From the NCBI RefSeq assembly GCF_000719335.1, contig NZ_JOGB01000061.1:1-41650 (forward strand): 41,650 nucleotides of DNA, in the 5' to 3' direction. A program made the position numbers and the translations under genes. Source of the DNA: Streptomyces sp. NRRL S-87 (lineage in GTDB: Bacteria > Actinomycetota > Actinomycetes > Streptomycetales > Streptomycetaceae). Shown in pieces: positions 8,474 to 16,309 of this stretch; the first letter of the stretch is position 1, and each line of letters starts with the position of its first letter. The notes under the pieces were generated by a model that did not search any database, was not told where the DNA came from, and saw nothing but the letters and a program-made list of their open reading frames with translations.

Positions 8474-8908
8474 ATGACCCAGTCCGAGGCCCCCGAGCAG
8501 TACGGGATCCACGCGGCGTCCGCGGCCTCCGCGGCCTCCGCGGCGTCCGAGGCGTCCGAGGCGTCCGCGGCCTCCGAGGCGCTCGACGCCCGCGAGGCGT
8601 CGGAGGGCTCCGCCGCTCCGCCGGCGTCCGGGGCCCCCGAGCCGTCCGGGGCCCCCGGCGCCCTCGACGGGGATGCCGTCACTCCCGGCGCCCTCGACGA
8701 GCCCGCCGCCCCCGCGCCGCTCGGCGTGCCGCGGGCCCCCACCGGCCGCCCCGAGGTCGACGCCCTCCTGGAGCGGCTGGCCGATGCGGACCACCTCCCG
8801 GCGGACGGCCACGTCGAGGTGTACGAGGATGTGCACAGGGGCCTGCGCGACGCGCTGACCGCGCTCGACGCGCGCCCCGCCCCAGGACCGTACGACCACA
8901 GGAGCTGA
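8474..8908 (+). CDS. Ala/Ser/Glu-rich hypothetical protein upstream of tlyA
   Basis: The 144-residue protein is unrecognised. Residues about 12-45 are a low-complexity run of ASAASEAS-type triplets, encoded by GCGTCC/GCCTCC codon repeats, followed by a Pro/Ala-rich linker. The last 50 residues (DALLERLADADHLPADGHVEVYEDVHRGLRDALTAL, with an internal break) look like a conserved helical module. The stop lies 7 bases before the tlyA start, so the two genes are almost certainly co-transcribed. Codon usage matches the neighbours. Confidence 0.75.
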   Translation: MTQSEAPEQYGIHAASAASAASAASEASEASAASEALDAREASEGSAAPPASGAPEPSGAPGALDGDAVTPGALDEPAAPAPLGVPRAPTGRPEVDALLERLADADHLPADGHVEVYEDVHRGLRDALTALDARPAPGPYDHRS

Positions 8909-8915
8909 ACCGAAC

Positions 8916-9731
8916 GTGGCAGGAGTGGCACGCCGCCGCCTGGACGCCGAACTGGTACGCCGCAAGCTGGCGCGCTCGCGCGAGCACGCGGCCCAGCTGA
9001 TCGCCGCCGGCCGGGTCACCGTCGCCGGCACCACGGCGACCAAGGCAGCCACCCAGGTCGAGACGAGCGCCGCACTCGTCGTCCGCCAGGACGACAGCGA
9101 CCCCGACTACGTCTCCCGCGGCGGCCACAAGCTCGCCGGCGCCCTCGAGGCCTTCGTCCCGCGCGGCCTGAAGGTCGAGGGCCGCCGCGCCCTCGACGCC
9201 GGCGCCTCCACGGGCGGCTTCACCGACGTCCTGCTGCGCGCGGGCGTCGCGCACGTCGTCGCCGTCGACGTCGGCTACGGCCAGCTGGCCTGGTCGCTGC
9301 AGAGCGACGAGCGCGTCACCGTGAAGGACCGGACCAACGTCCGCGAGCTCACCCTGGAGCAGATCGACGACGTACCGGTCGACCTCGTCGTCGGCGACCT
9401 GTCCTTCATCTCCATCGGCCTCGTCCTGCCCGCGCTGGTCCGCTGCACCGCCCCGGACGCCGACCTGGTCCTGATGGTCAAGCCCCAGTTCGAGGTCGGA
9501 AAGGAGCGGCTCGGCAGCGGCGGCGTGGTCCGCAGCCCCGAGCTGCGCGCCGAGGCCGTGCGCGAGGTCGCCCGCCAGGCCGGCGAACTCGGCCTGGGAG
9601 TCCTGGGGGTGACGGCGAGCCCGCTCCCCGGACCGTCGGGTAATGTCGAGTACTTCCTGTGGCTGAGGGCGGGGGCACCGGCGCTCGACCCGGCGGATGT
9701 TGACCGTGCAGTGGCGGAGGGGCCGCGGTGA
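8916..9731 (+). CDS. tlyA: TlyA family rRNA (cytidine-2'-O)-methyltransferase
   Basis: The 271-residue protein has an N-terminal S4 RNA-binding domain (LDAELVRRKLARSREHAAQ, then GRVTVAG). It is followed by an FtsJ-type Rossmann methyltransferase with the SAM motif DAGASTGGF near residue 95. The K-D-K-E residues of 2'-O-methyltransferases are visible in SRGGHKL, GDLSFIS, VKPQFEVGKERLG and GNVEYFLW. By family knowledge, TlyA methylates cytidines in 16S and/or 23S rRNA, and its loss gives capreomycin resistance in mycobacteria. The GTG at 8916 has AGGAG at 8900-8904. The gene overlaps nadK by 4 bases. Confidence 0.95.
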   Translation: MAGVARRRLDAELVRRKLARSREHAAQLIAAGRVTVAGTTATKAATQVETSAALVVRQDDSDPDYVSRGGHKLAGALEAFVPRGLKVEGRRALDAGASTGGFTDVLLRAGVAHVVAVDVGYGQLAWSLQSDERVTVKDRTNVRELTLEQIDDVPVDLVVGDLSFISIGLVLPALVRCTAPDADLVLMVKPQFEVGKERLGSGGVVRSPELRAEAVREVARQAGELGLGVLGVTASPLPGPSGNVEYFLWLRAGAPALDPADVDRAVAEGPR

Positions 9732-10642
9732 CGACTTCTGTGGGACCTGTGGGACGGACCGTGTTCCTGCTCGCGCACACCGGCCGGCCGGCCGCGCTGC
9801 GCAGCGCCGAACTCGTGGTGCAGGGGCTGCTGCGCTGCGGCCTCGGCGTGCGGGTGTTCGCGCACGAGGCGGTCAACCTCCCGCTCCCACCGGAGGTCGA
9901 GCTCGTCACCGAGCACGCCCCGGGCGTGCTCGACGGCTGCGAGCTGCTGATCGTGCTCGGCGGAGACGGCACCCTGCTGCGCGGGGCCGAGCTGGCCCGC
10001 GGCTCCGGCGTGCCGATGCTGGGCGTCAACCTCGGGCGCGTCGGCTTCCTCGCCGAGGCCGAACGCGACGACCTCGACAAGGTCGTCGACCGGGTCGTGA
10101 CCAAGGCCTACGAGGTCGAGGAGCGCATGACCCTCGATGTGGTCGTGCGCACCAACGGAGACGTCGTCCACACGGACTGGGCGCTCAACGAGGCCGCCGT
10201 CCAGAAGGTGTCCCCGGAGCGGATGCTCGAGGTCGTCATCGAGATCGACGGCCGGCCCGTCTCCGGGTTCGGCTGCGACGGGGTGGTGTGCGCGACCCCG
10301 ACCGGCTCCACGGCGTACGCCTTCTCCGCCGGGGGCCCGGTGGTGTGGCCCGAGGTCGAGGCCCTGCTGATGGTCCCGATCAGCGCGCACGCGCTGTTCG
10401 CGAAGCCGCTGGTCACCTCGCCGACCTCGGTCCTGGCGGTGGAGGTGCAGAACGGCACCCCGCACGGCGTGCTGTGGTGCGACGGCCGCCGCACCCTGGA
10501 GCTGCCCGCCGGGGCGCGCATCGAGGTGCGGCGCGGACGGGTGCCGGTACGGCTGGCCCGCCTGCACCACGCCTCGTTCGCCGACCGCCTGGTCGCCAAG
10601 TTCGCCCTGCCGGTCTCGGGCTGGCGGGGCGCCCCGCACTGA
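9728..10642 (+). CDS. nadK: NAD kinase
   Basis: The 304-residue enzyme phosphorylates NAD to NADP. The GGDGT motif is at residues 78-82, followed by LGVNLGRVGFLAE. The NE motif is in ALNEAAVQK, and the C-terminal glycine-rich site is TPTGSTAYAFSAGGPVVWP. The GTG start overlaps the tlyA stop (GTGA), which argues for coupling. The order tlyA-nadK-recN is the same as in Mycobacterium (Rv1694-1696). Confidence 0.95.
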   Translation: MTTSVGPVGRTVFLLAHTGRPAALRSAELVVQGLLRCGLGVRVFAHEAVNLPLPPEVELVTEHAPGVLDGCELLIVLGGDGTLLRGAELARGSGVPMLGVNLGRVGFLAEAERDDLDKVVDRVVTKAYEVEERMTLDVVVRTNGDVVHTDWALNEAAVQKVSPERMLEVVIEIDGRPVSGFGCDGVVCATPTGSTAYAFSAGGPVVWPEVEALLMVPISAHALFAKPLVTSPTSVLAVEVQNGTPHGVLWCDGRRTLELPAGARIEVRRGRVPVRLARLHHASFADRLVAKFALPVSGWRGAPH

Positions 10643-10800
10643 CGCGGAGCTCGGGACGGCCACCGAAGCGGTGCTCACCCCGCCTCCGCTCCCCCCGCCT
10701 CCGGCTCACCCCGGCACCGGTCCGCTCCCGGCCGCGTCCCGTACTGACGCGCGGGACGGGTCGGCGGCCGGGGTGTGGCATCGCCCGGCCGAAACCTCGG

Positions 10801-10806
10801 TATGGT
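10801..10806 (+). promoter_or_regulatory. -10 element of a possible leaderless recN promoter
   Basis: TATGGT lies 7 nt before the GTG at 10814, and nothing like a ribosome-binding site is present. An ATG is embedded in the hexamer (10802) and could be mistaken for the start codon. Confidence 0.45.
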
Positions 10807-10813
10807 CGGGTCC

Positions 10814-12550
10814 GTGCTGGAAGAGATGCGGATACGGGCCCTCGGAGTCATCGACGACGCTGTGGTCGAGCTGTCGCCCGGGTTCACGGCCGTGACCGGC
10901 GAGACCGGCGCGGGAAAGACGATGGTCGTCACGAGCCTAGGCCTGCTGCTCGGCGGCCGGGCCGACCCGGCCCTGGTGCGGATCGGCTCCAAAGCCGCGG
11001 TCGTGGAGGGCCGGATCACCCTCGCGCCGGGTGCGGCCGCCGCCGTACGGGCCGAGGAGGCCGGCGCCGAGCTGGACGACGGAGCCCTGCTCATCAGCCG
11101 GACCGTCTCCGCCGAGGGGCGCTCGCGCGCCCACGTCGGCGGCCGGGCGGTTCCGGTGGGGCTGCTCGGGGAACTGGCCGAGGACCTGGTCGCCGTACAC
11201 GGGCAGACCGATCAGCAGGGGCTGCTGCGGCCCGCCCGGCAGCGGCAGGCCCTGGACCGGTACGCCGGTGACGCCGTCGCCGTCCCCCTGGAGAAGTACA
11301 CCGCCGCCTACCGCCGGCTGCGTGCGGTGGCCACGGAGCTGGAGGAGCTGACCACCCGGGCCCGGGAGCGGGCCCAGGAGGCGGACCTGCTGCGCTTCGG
11401 GCTGGACGAGATCGCGGCCGTGGAGCCGGTGGCCGGCGAGGACGTGGAGCTCGCGGCGGAGGCGGAGCGGCTCGGCCACGCCGAGTCCCTGGCCTCGGCC
11501 GCCGCACAGGCCCACGTCGCGCTCGCGGGCAACCCGGAGGACCCGGAGGGCGTGGACGCGAACATGCTGGTCGCGGGTGCGCACCGGGCCCTGGAGGCCG
11601 TACGGTCGCACGACCCGGCGCTGGCCGCGCTCGCCGACCGGATCTCCGAGATCGGCATCCTCATGGCGGACGTCGCGGGGGAACTCGCGGGGTACGCGGA
11701 CGACCTCGACGCCGATCCGCTGCGGCTGGCGGCCGTGGAGGAGCGTCGGGCGGCCCTCACCCAGCTCACCCGGAAGTACGGGGAGTCGATCGACGAGGTG
11801 CTGGCGTGGGCCGAGCAGAGCGCGGCGCGCCTGACCGAGCTCGACGGCGACGACGACCGCATCGCGGAGCTGACCGCCGAGCGGGACGGGCTGCGCGCCG
11901 AACTGTCCGGCCTGGCGCAGGGGTTGACCGCCGCCCGGACCGAGGCGGCCGACCGGTTCGCCTCAGCGGTGACGGCGGAGCTGGCCTCGCTGGCGATGCC
12001 GCACGCGCGGGTCAGCATCGACATCCGGCAGACCGAGGACCCCTCGGGCGACGGGGTCGAGGTCGGCGGGCGGCCGGTGCTGTACGGGCCGACGGGCGCG
12101 GACGAGGTGGAGCTGCTCCTCGCCCCGCACCCCGGCGCCCAGCCGCGGCCGATCGCCAAGGGCGCCTCCGGCGGTGAGCTGTCCCGGGTGATGCTCGCGG
12201 TGGAGGTGGTCTTCGCCGGGTCCGACCCCGTGCCGACGTACCTCTTCGACGAGGTCGACGCGGGCGTCGGCGGCAAGGCGGCGGTCGAGGTCGGCCGCCG
12301 GCTGGCGAAGCTCGCGAAGTCGGCGCAGGTGGTCGTGGTCACGCACCTGCCGCAGGTGGCCGCCTTCGCGGACCGCCAGCTGCTGGTGGAGAAGACCAAC
12401 GACGGGTCGGTCACGCGCAGCGGCGTGACGGTCCTGGAGGGCGAGGACCGGGTGCGGGAGCTGTCCCGGATGCTGGCCGGCCAGGAGGACTCGGAGACCG
12501 CGCGCGCCCATGCGGAGGAACTGCTGGCGGCGGCCCGCGCGGACGGGTGA
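10814..12550 (+). CDS. recN: DNA repair protein RecN
   Basis: The SMC-like ATPase of double-strand-break repair is 578 residues long from this start. The Walker A GETGAGKT is at residues 29-36 and a coiled-coil middle region spans about 150-370. The C-terminal half carries the signature GASGGELSRVMLAVEVV, the Walker B region YLFDEVDAGVGGKAA and the VTHLPQVAAFAD switch. Length is normal for the family. The start is uncertain: GTG 10814 fits a leaderless promoter, ATG 10802 would add 4 residues and ATG 10826 would remove 4. A 171-base gap separates it from nadK, so it may have its own promoter. Confidence 0.93.
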   Translation: MLEEMRIRALGVIDDAVVELSPGFTAVTGETGAGKTMVVTSLGLLLGGRADPALVRIGSKAAVVEGRITLAPGAAAAVRAEEAGAELDDGALLISRTVSAEGRSRAHVGGRAVPVGLLGELAEDLVAVHGQTDQQGLLRPARQRQALDRYAGDAVAVPLEKYTAAYRRLRAVATELEELTTRARERAQEADLLRFGLDEIAAVEPVAGEDVELAAEAERLGHAESLASAAAQAHVALAGNPEDPEGVDANMLVAGAHRALEAVRSHDPALAALADRISEIGILMADVAGELAGYADDLDADPLRLAAVEERRAALTQLTRKYGESIDEVLAWAEQSAARLTELDGDDDRIAELTAERDGLRAELSGLAQGLTAARTEAADRFASAVTAELASLAMPHARVSIDIRQTEDPSGDGVEVGGRPVLYGPTGADEVELLLAPHPGAQPRPIAKGASGGELSRVMLAVEVVFAGSDPVPTYLFDEVDAGVGGKAAVEVGRRLAKLAKSAQVVVVTHLPQVAAFADRQLLVEKTNDGSVTRSGVTVLEGEDRVRELSRMLAGQEDSETARAHAEELLAAARADG

Positions 12551-12863
12551 CGGGCCGGACGGACCGAACGGACTGATCTGACTGATCTGACTGAACGGGC
12601 CGGACGCCGGGCCGTACCCGACGGACTGAACGGGCCGGACGCCGGGCCGTTCCCCACGGGGACTGGACGGACCGGGTCGGACGGACCTGACGGACCGGGT
12701 CGGGGCAGCGGGGGACCCGACTCCCTGCCCCGCCGCCGGGCGGGATCCGGGGCAAGGGTCCCGGTTTGTCGCCCATGTGGGTGATCCCGCGGTGAAGATG
12801 ACGTTTCCTCACACGGGATCCGCACACGGAACGTCCCGCAACGCCGGTGCGGACTGGCATTCT
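12551..12863 (+). other. Intergenic region recN to glycosyltransferase with direct repeats
   Basis: No gene is seen here. The first 150 bases are repetitive: a tandem CTGATCTGA pair, a 25-bp direct repeat (12591-12615 and 12626-12650, period 35), and two copies of ACGGACCGGGTCGG within 12665-12703. The rest, up to the hairpin at 12864, presumably holds the glycosyltransferase promoter. I could not assign a -10 with confidence. Confidence 0.6.
12591..12650 (+). repeat. 25-bp direct repeat, two copies
   Basis: Two identical 25-base copies (each starting CTGAACGGGCCGGACGCC) lie at 12591-12615 and 12626-12650. They are separated by 10 bases that end in ACGGA. Confidence 0.9.
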
Positions 12864-12906
12864 GGGCGGCGGCGCGCGGCCGTGCGTGCCGTCGCCGCCC
12901 CTTTTT
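12864..12906 (+). terminator. Terminator-like hairpin in the leader of the glycosyltransferase gene
   Basis: GGGCGGCGGC (12864-12873) pairs with GTCGCCGCCC (12891-12900, one G-T pair), followed at once by CTTTTTC. It lies about 30 bases before the start codon. It may end recN read-through or act as a conditional attenuator of the downstream gene. Confidence 0.55.
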
Positions 12907-12937
12907 CTCGCCCTCTTGCATACAGGAGCCCCGGCAC

Positions 12938-14032
12938 GTGAGCAGTACCCCGGCCCCGCCCCCCGCCTTCGGGCGCACCCCGCTGCGCACCGTGCAGGTG
13001 CTGGGCGGCGGCAGCGCCGGGAGCTGCGCGCACGTGCGGTCGCTGGCCACCGGCCTCGCGGCGCGCGGGGTGCGGGTCACCGTGTGCGCCCCCGCCGAGA
13101 CCGAGGACGAGTACGACTTCACGGGCGCGGGCGCCCGCTTCGAGCCGGCGGCGGTCAGCGCGCTGCGGGTCGCGTGCGCCGGCGCGGACATCGTGCACGC
13201 GCACGGGCTGCACGCCGGCATGCGGGCGGCCCTGGCCGTCCGCGGACAGCACGTCCCGTTGGTGGTGACCTGGCACTCCGGACCTGCCGGCGAGGGGCCC
13301 TTGGGCCAGCTGACCCGGCTGCTGGAGCGCCGGGTGGCGCGGGCGGCCGCGGTGGTGCTGGGCGCCTCCTCCGCCCAGGTGGACCACGCGCGCCGACGCG
13401 GTGCGCGGGACGCCCGGCTGGCGGCGGTCTCGGTGCCCGGGGGCGCGGTGCGTGCGGACCCGGGCAAGGTGCGGGCGGAACTGGGCGCGGTGGAGCGGCC
13501 GCTGCTGATCGCGGTGGGCAGCCTCGTGCCGCACCGCGGGTACCAGCTGCTGCTGGACGCGGCGCGGGCGTGGCGGGCGCTGGACCCCGTACCGCTGCTG
13601 GTGATCGCGGGGGAGGGGCCGCAGCGAGCGGCCCTGGCCCGGCGCATCGAGACGGAGGTCCTTCCGGTACGGCTGCTGGGGCGGCGGCCGGACGTGGCGG
13701 AGCTGCTGGCGGCGGCGGACGTGGCGGTCCTGCCGTCCGACTGGGAGGGGCGGTCGCTGCTGGCGCAGGAGGCGCTGCGGCTGGGCGTTCCGTTGGTGGC
13801 CACGGCGGTGGGGGGCGTGCCGGAGCTCGTCGGGGACGCGGCCGTGCTCGTGCCCCGCGGTGACGCCGCCGCGCTGTCGGCGGCGGTCGCGTCCCTGCTC
13901 GACGACCCCGGTCGGCGGGGTGTCCTGTCCGTCGCCGGGCCGCGGCAGGCGGCGACGTGGCCGACCGAGGACGACACGGTCGCGCAGGTCCTCGCGGTCT
14001 ACGACGAACTCATGGACCGCCGGCGTCCCTGA
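12938..14032 (+). CDS. GT4-like glycosyltransferase
   Basis: The 364-residue protein has the two-domain GT-B pattern. The N-terminal domain starts VLGGGSAGSCAHVRSLATGLAARGVRVTV. The C-terminal domain has LIAVGSLVPHRGYQLLLDAA and an EX7E donor-site motif in EGRSLLAQEALRLGVPLVATAVGGVPELV. No transmembrane segment is evident. Donor and acceptor are unknown. The GTG at 12938 has AGGAG at 12924-12928. Confidence 0.87.
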   Translation: MSSTPAPPPAFGRTPLRTVQVLGGGSAGSCAHVRSLATGLAARGVRVTVCAPAETEDEYDFTGAGARFEPAAVSALRVACAGADIVHAHGLHAGMRAALAVRGQHVPLVVTWHSGPAGEGPLGQLTRLLERRVARAAAVVLGASSAQVDHARRRGARDARLAAVSVPGGAVRADPGKVRAELGAVERPLLIAVGSLVPHRGYQLLLDAARAWRALDPVPLLVIAGEGPQRAALARRIETEVLPVRLLGRRPDVAELLAAADVAVLPSDWEGRSLLAQEALRLGVPLVATAVGGVPELVGDAAVLVPRGDAAALSAAVASLLDDPGRRGVLSVAGPRQAATWPTEDDTVAQVLAVYDELMDRRRP

Positions 14033-14375
14033 CCCGGGCCCCCGCGTGTCCGACCCCGGCCCCGGCCTCGACCGGCTGAGGCCCGGACCGTGCGGTCGCC
14101 GACCGGGCGCGCGGTCCTAGCGGACACGGTCCGTCCGGCGCGGTCCGTCGCCTCGCGGGACTGGTCCCCTACCCGCCCTTGCCTGAGGCGCGCCCCGGCA
14201 GCTCCCAACACACCGCCGGTACCCGTCAGTTCGGCAGTCCCGGGCTTTGTCAGTGGCGCGGCGTACTCTGCACGGAAGGAAGCGGGGGACCGTTCACGCA
14301 CGGACGCGTGATTCCGGGCACACGACGCGACGCGTGCCCGGCTGCGCCCCCGCGGTTCGATCCTCAGGGGGGATC
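14033..14375 (+). promoter_or_regulatory. Leader/promoter region of the secreted repeat protein
   Basis: This 343-base gap holds no convincing gene. A -10-like TACTCT at 14264-14269 would give a transcript with about 100 bases of leader. The leader contains an imperfect hairpin around CCGGGCACACG / CGCGTGCCCGG (14314-14341, one mismatched pair) just before the ribosome-binding site. Upstream of 14200 I see only GC-rich sequence. Confidence 0.45.
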
Positions 14376-16133
14376 TTGACCACACCGAACCGCGGACGCC
14401 TGCGCATGCTGGCAGCCGGGGGCGTACTCGCCCTGGCCGCCGGCGCCCTGGCGGCCGCCCCGAGCAGCGCCGTCCCGAAGCACCACGCGCCCGGCGCGGC
14501 CTTCGCGCGGCCCGTGACCGCCTCGGCCCCGGGGCCGGCCTCCGACGCCGCGCCGCGCCGCCCGGGCGGGCACCCGACCGTCGTCATGCCCGCGCAGGTC
14601 GCGCCCACCGCACGGGCGACCACCGCTGCCAAGCCGCGGCACGACGTCGACGGCGACGGCCGCAGCGACCTGATGGACATGGAGTACGACCAGGTCACAG
14701 CCGTGTACCTCTCCTCGATCCACGAGTGGAGCGAGTACACGATCTCCAAGACCGACCCCCAGGCCTCGTTCACGGACCTGCTGCCGGTGGGTGACGTCGG
14801 CGGCACGACCAAGCCCGAGCTGCTCTCCCTCTCCTTCGACGGGGTCCTCACGCTCTACGAGGCCGGGGTGAAGGCCACGTCCGCACCGCTGTGGACGGGC
14901 CGCGGGTGGCAGATCTACAACCGCGTCGTCGCCACCGGCGACCTGACCGGCGACCACCACCCCGACCTGCTGGCCCGGGACTTCGCCGGCGACCTGTGGC
15001 TGTACACCGGCACCGGCAGCACCACCAGGCCCTTCAACTCCCGGGTCAAGGTCGCCTCCGGCTGGGGGATCTACGACCAGATCGTCGGCGCCAGCGACGT
15101 CGACGGCGACGGCATCGGCGACGTCTACACCCGCACCCTGACCGGCGACCTGTGGTTCCACAAGGGCGCCGCCAGCGCCTCGGCCCCGCTCAAGGCCCGC
15201 GTCAAGATCAGCTCCGGCTGGAACACGTACAACGTCATCACCGGCTCGGACGACGGCGACGGCGACGGCAGGAGCGACCTGCTCGCCCGCAACCACGACG
15301 GCGTCCAGTACTGGTTCAAGTCGACCGGGAGCGGCAAGCTCGCGGCGCCGTCGTACTTCGGCGACGGCTACGAGAAGAGCAAGTTCCTCGTCGGCGCGGG
15401 CACCACGCAGCTGTACGGCAAGGGCGCGAACCTCATGACCCAGTCGTCCGACAACGTCCTGGCCAAGTGGTACGTCCTGGCCAACGACGACTACCTCTCG
15501 CCGCCGACCGCCGCCGGCAAGGAGACGCCCGGGTCGCGCAATGCCTTCGCCACCGGGCTCAACAGCCACAACCACGGCAGCTACGTGCAGAACATCGGCA
15601 CCGACCTGTACATCCGCGGCGTGAAGGTCAGCTCGACGTGGAGCTGCAACCTGATGGTCGGCCCCGGCGACCTCACCGGCGACGGCAAGGGAGACCTGCT
15701 CAGCCGCGACTCCGCCGGCGTCCTGTGGCTGCACCCCGGTGACGGCGCGGTCGACACCAAGCTCGGCACCCGCATCAAGGTCGGTACCGGCTGGAACGGC
15801 TACAACGCGCTGGTCGGCGCCGGAGACTTCTCCGGCGACGGACGGCCCGACCTGCTCGCCCGGGACACCACCGGCCGGCTGTACCTCTTCAAGGGCACCG
15901 GCACCTCCACCGCGCCGTTCGCCGCCCGGGAGCAGATCGCGACCGGGTGGGGCACGTACGACGGCCTGGTCGCGCCCGGTGACATCACCGGGGACGCCAA
16001 GGGCGACATCCTCGCCCGCACCGCCAACGGCGACATGTACCTGTACGCCTCGACGGGCAACGCCGGCACCGCGACCTTCTCCGCCCGCGTGAAGTTCGGC
16101 ACCGGCTGGAACATCTACAAGACCATGCTCTGA
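14376..16133 (+). CDS. Secreted FG-GAP/VCBS repeat protein
   Basis: The protein is 585 residues long from a TTG start. The TTG at 14376 is chosen because GGGGGGA (14367-14373) lies at the right distance and because it puts a textbook Sec signal at the N-terminus: RGRLRM, then LAAGGVLALAAGALAAAPSSA. The mature part is a series of about seven propeller-like repeats. Each carries a Ca-binding DxDGDGxxD or GDxTGDxxxDLLxRD loop, followed by LWLYxGTG and a SGWGxYD motif. Such proteins form extracellular beta-propellers. No catalytic domain is seen, so it is probably adhesive or a scaffold. Confidence 0.85.
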   Translation: MTTPNRGRLRMLAAGGVLALAAGALAAAPSSAVPKHHAPGAAFARPVTASAPGPASDAAPRRPGGHPTVVMPAQVAPTARATTAAKPRHDVDGDGRSDLMDMEYDQVTAVYLSSIHEWSEYTISKTDPQASFTDLLPVGDVGGTTKPELLSLSFDGVLTLYEAGVKATSAPLWTGRGWQIYNRVVATGDLTGDHHPDLLARDFAGDLWLYTGTGSTTRPFNSRVKVASGWGIYDQIVGASDVDGDGIGDVYTRTLTGDLWFHKGAASASAPLKARVKISSGWNTYNVITGSDDGDGDGRSDLLARNHDGVQYWFKSTGSGKLAAPSYFGDGYEKSKFLVGAGTTQLYGKGANLMTQSSDNVLAKWYVLANDDYLSPPTAAGKETPGSRNAFATGLNSHNHGSYVQNIGTDLYIRGVKVSSTWSCNLMVGPGDLTGDGKGDLLSRDSAGVLWLHPGDGAVDTKLGTRIKVGTGWNGYNALVGAGDFSGDGRPDLLARDTTGRLYLFKGTGTSTAPFAAREQIATGWGTYDGLVAPGDITGDAKGDILARTANGDMYLYASTGNAGTATFSARVKFGTGWNIYKTML

Positions 16134-16149
16134 GCCGTAACCGCCAGCA

Positions 16150-16189
16150 GCGGGCCCGTCCACCGGCACCAGTCGGCGGGCGGGCCCGC
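16150..16189. terminator. Terminator hairpin between convergent genes
   Basis: GCGGGCCCG (16150-16158) and its exact complement at 16181-16189 flank a partly self-complementary 22-base interior. It sits 17 bases after the repeat-protein stop and before the PucR gene's 3' end on the other strand. Confidence 0.6.
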
Positions 16190-16309
16190 ACCCGTACACC
16201 GCCGCACCGTCGACCGGGGCGGGGCGACGGGGTCAGCCGGTGCGGTCCTCCGCGCGCGCCTGGGACACCTGGGTGGCCCGGGGCGGAAGGAGCGGGCGGC
16301 CGCCGGAGG

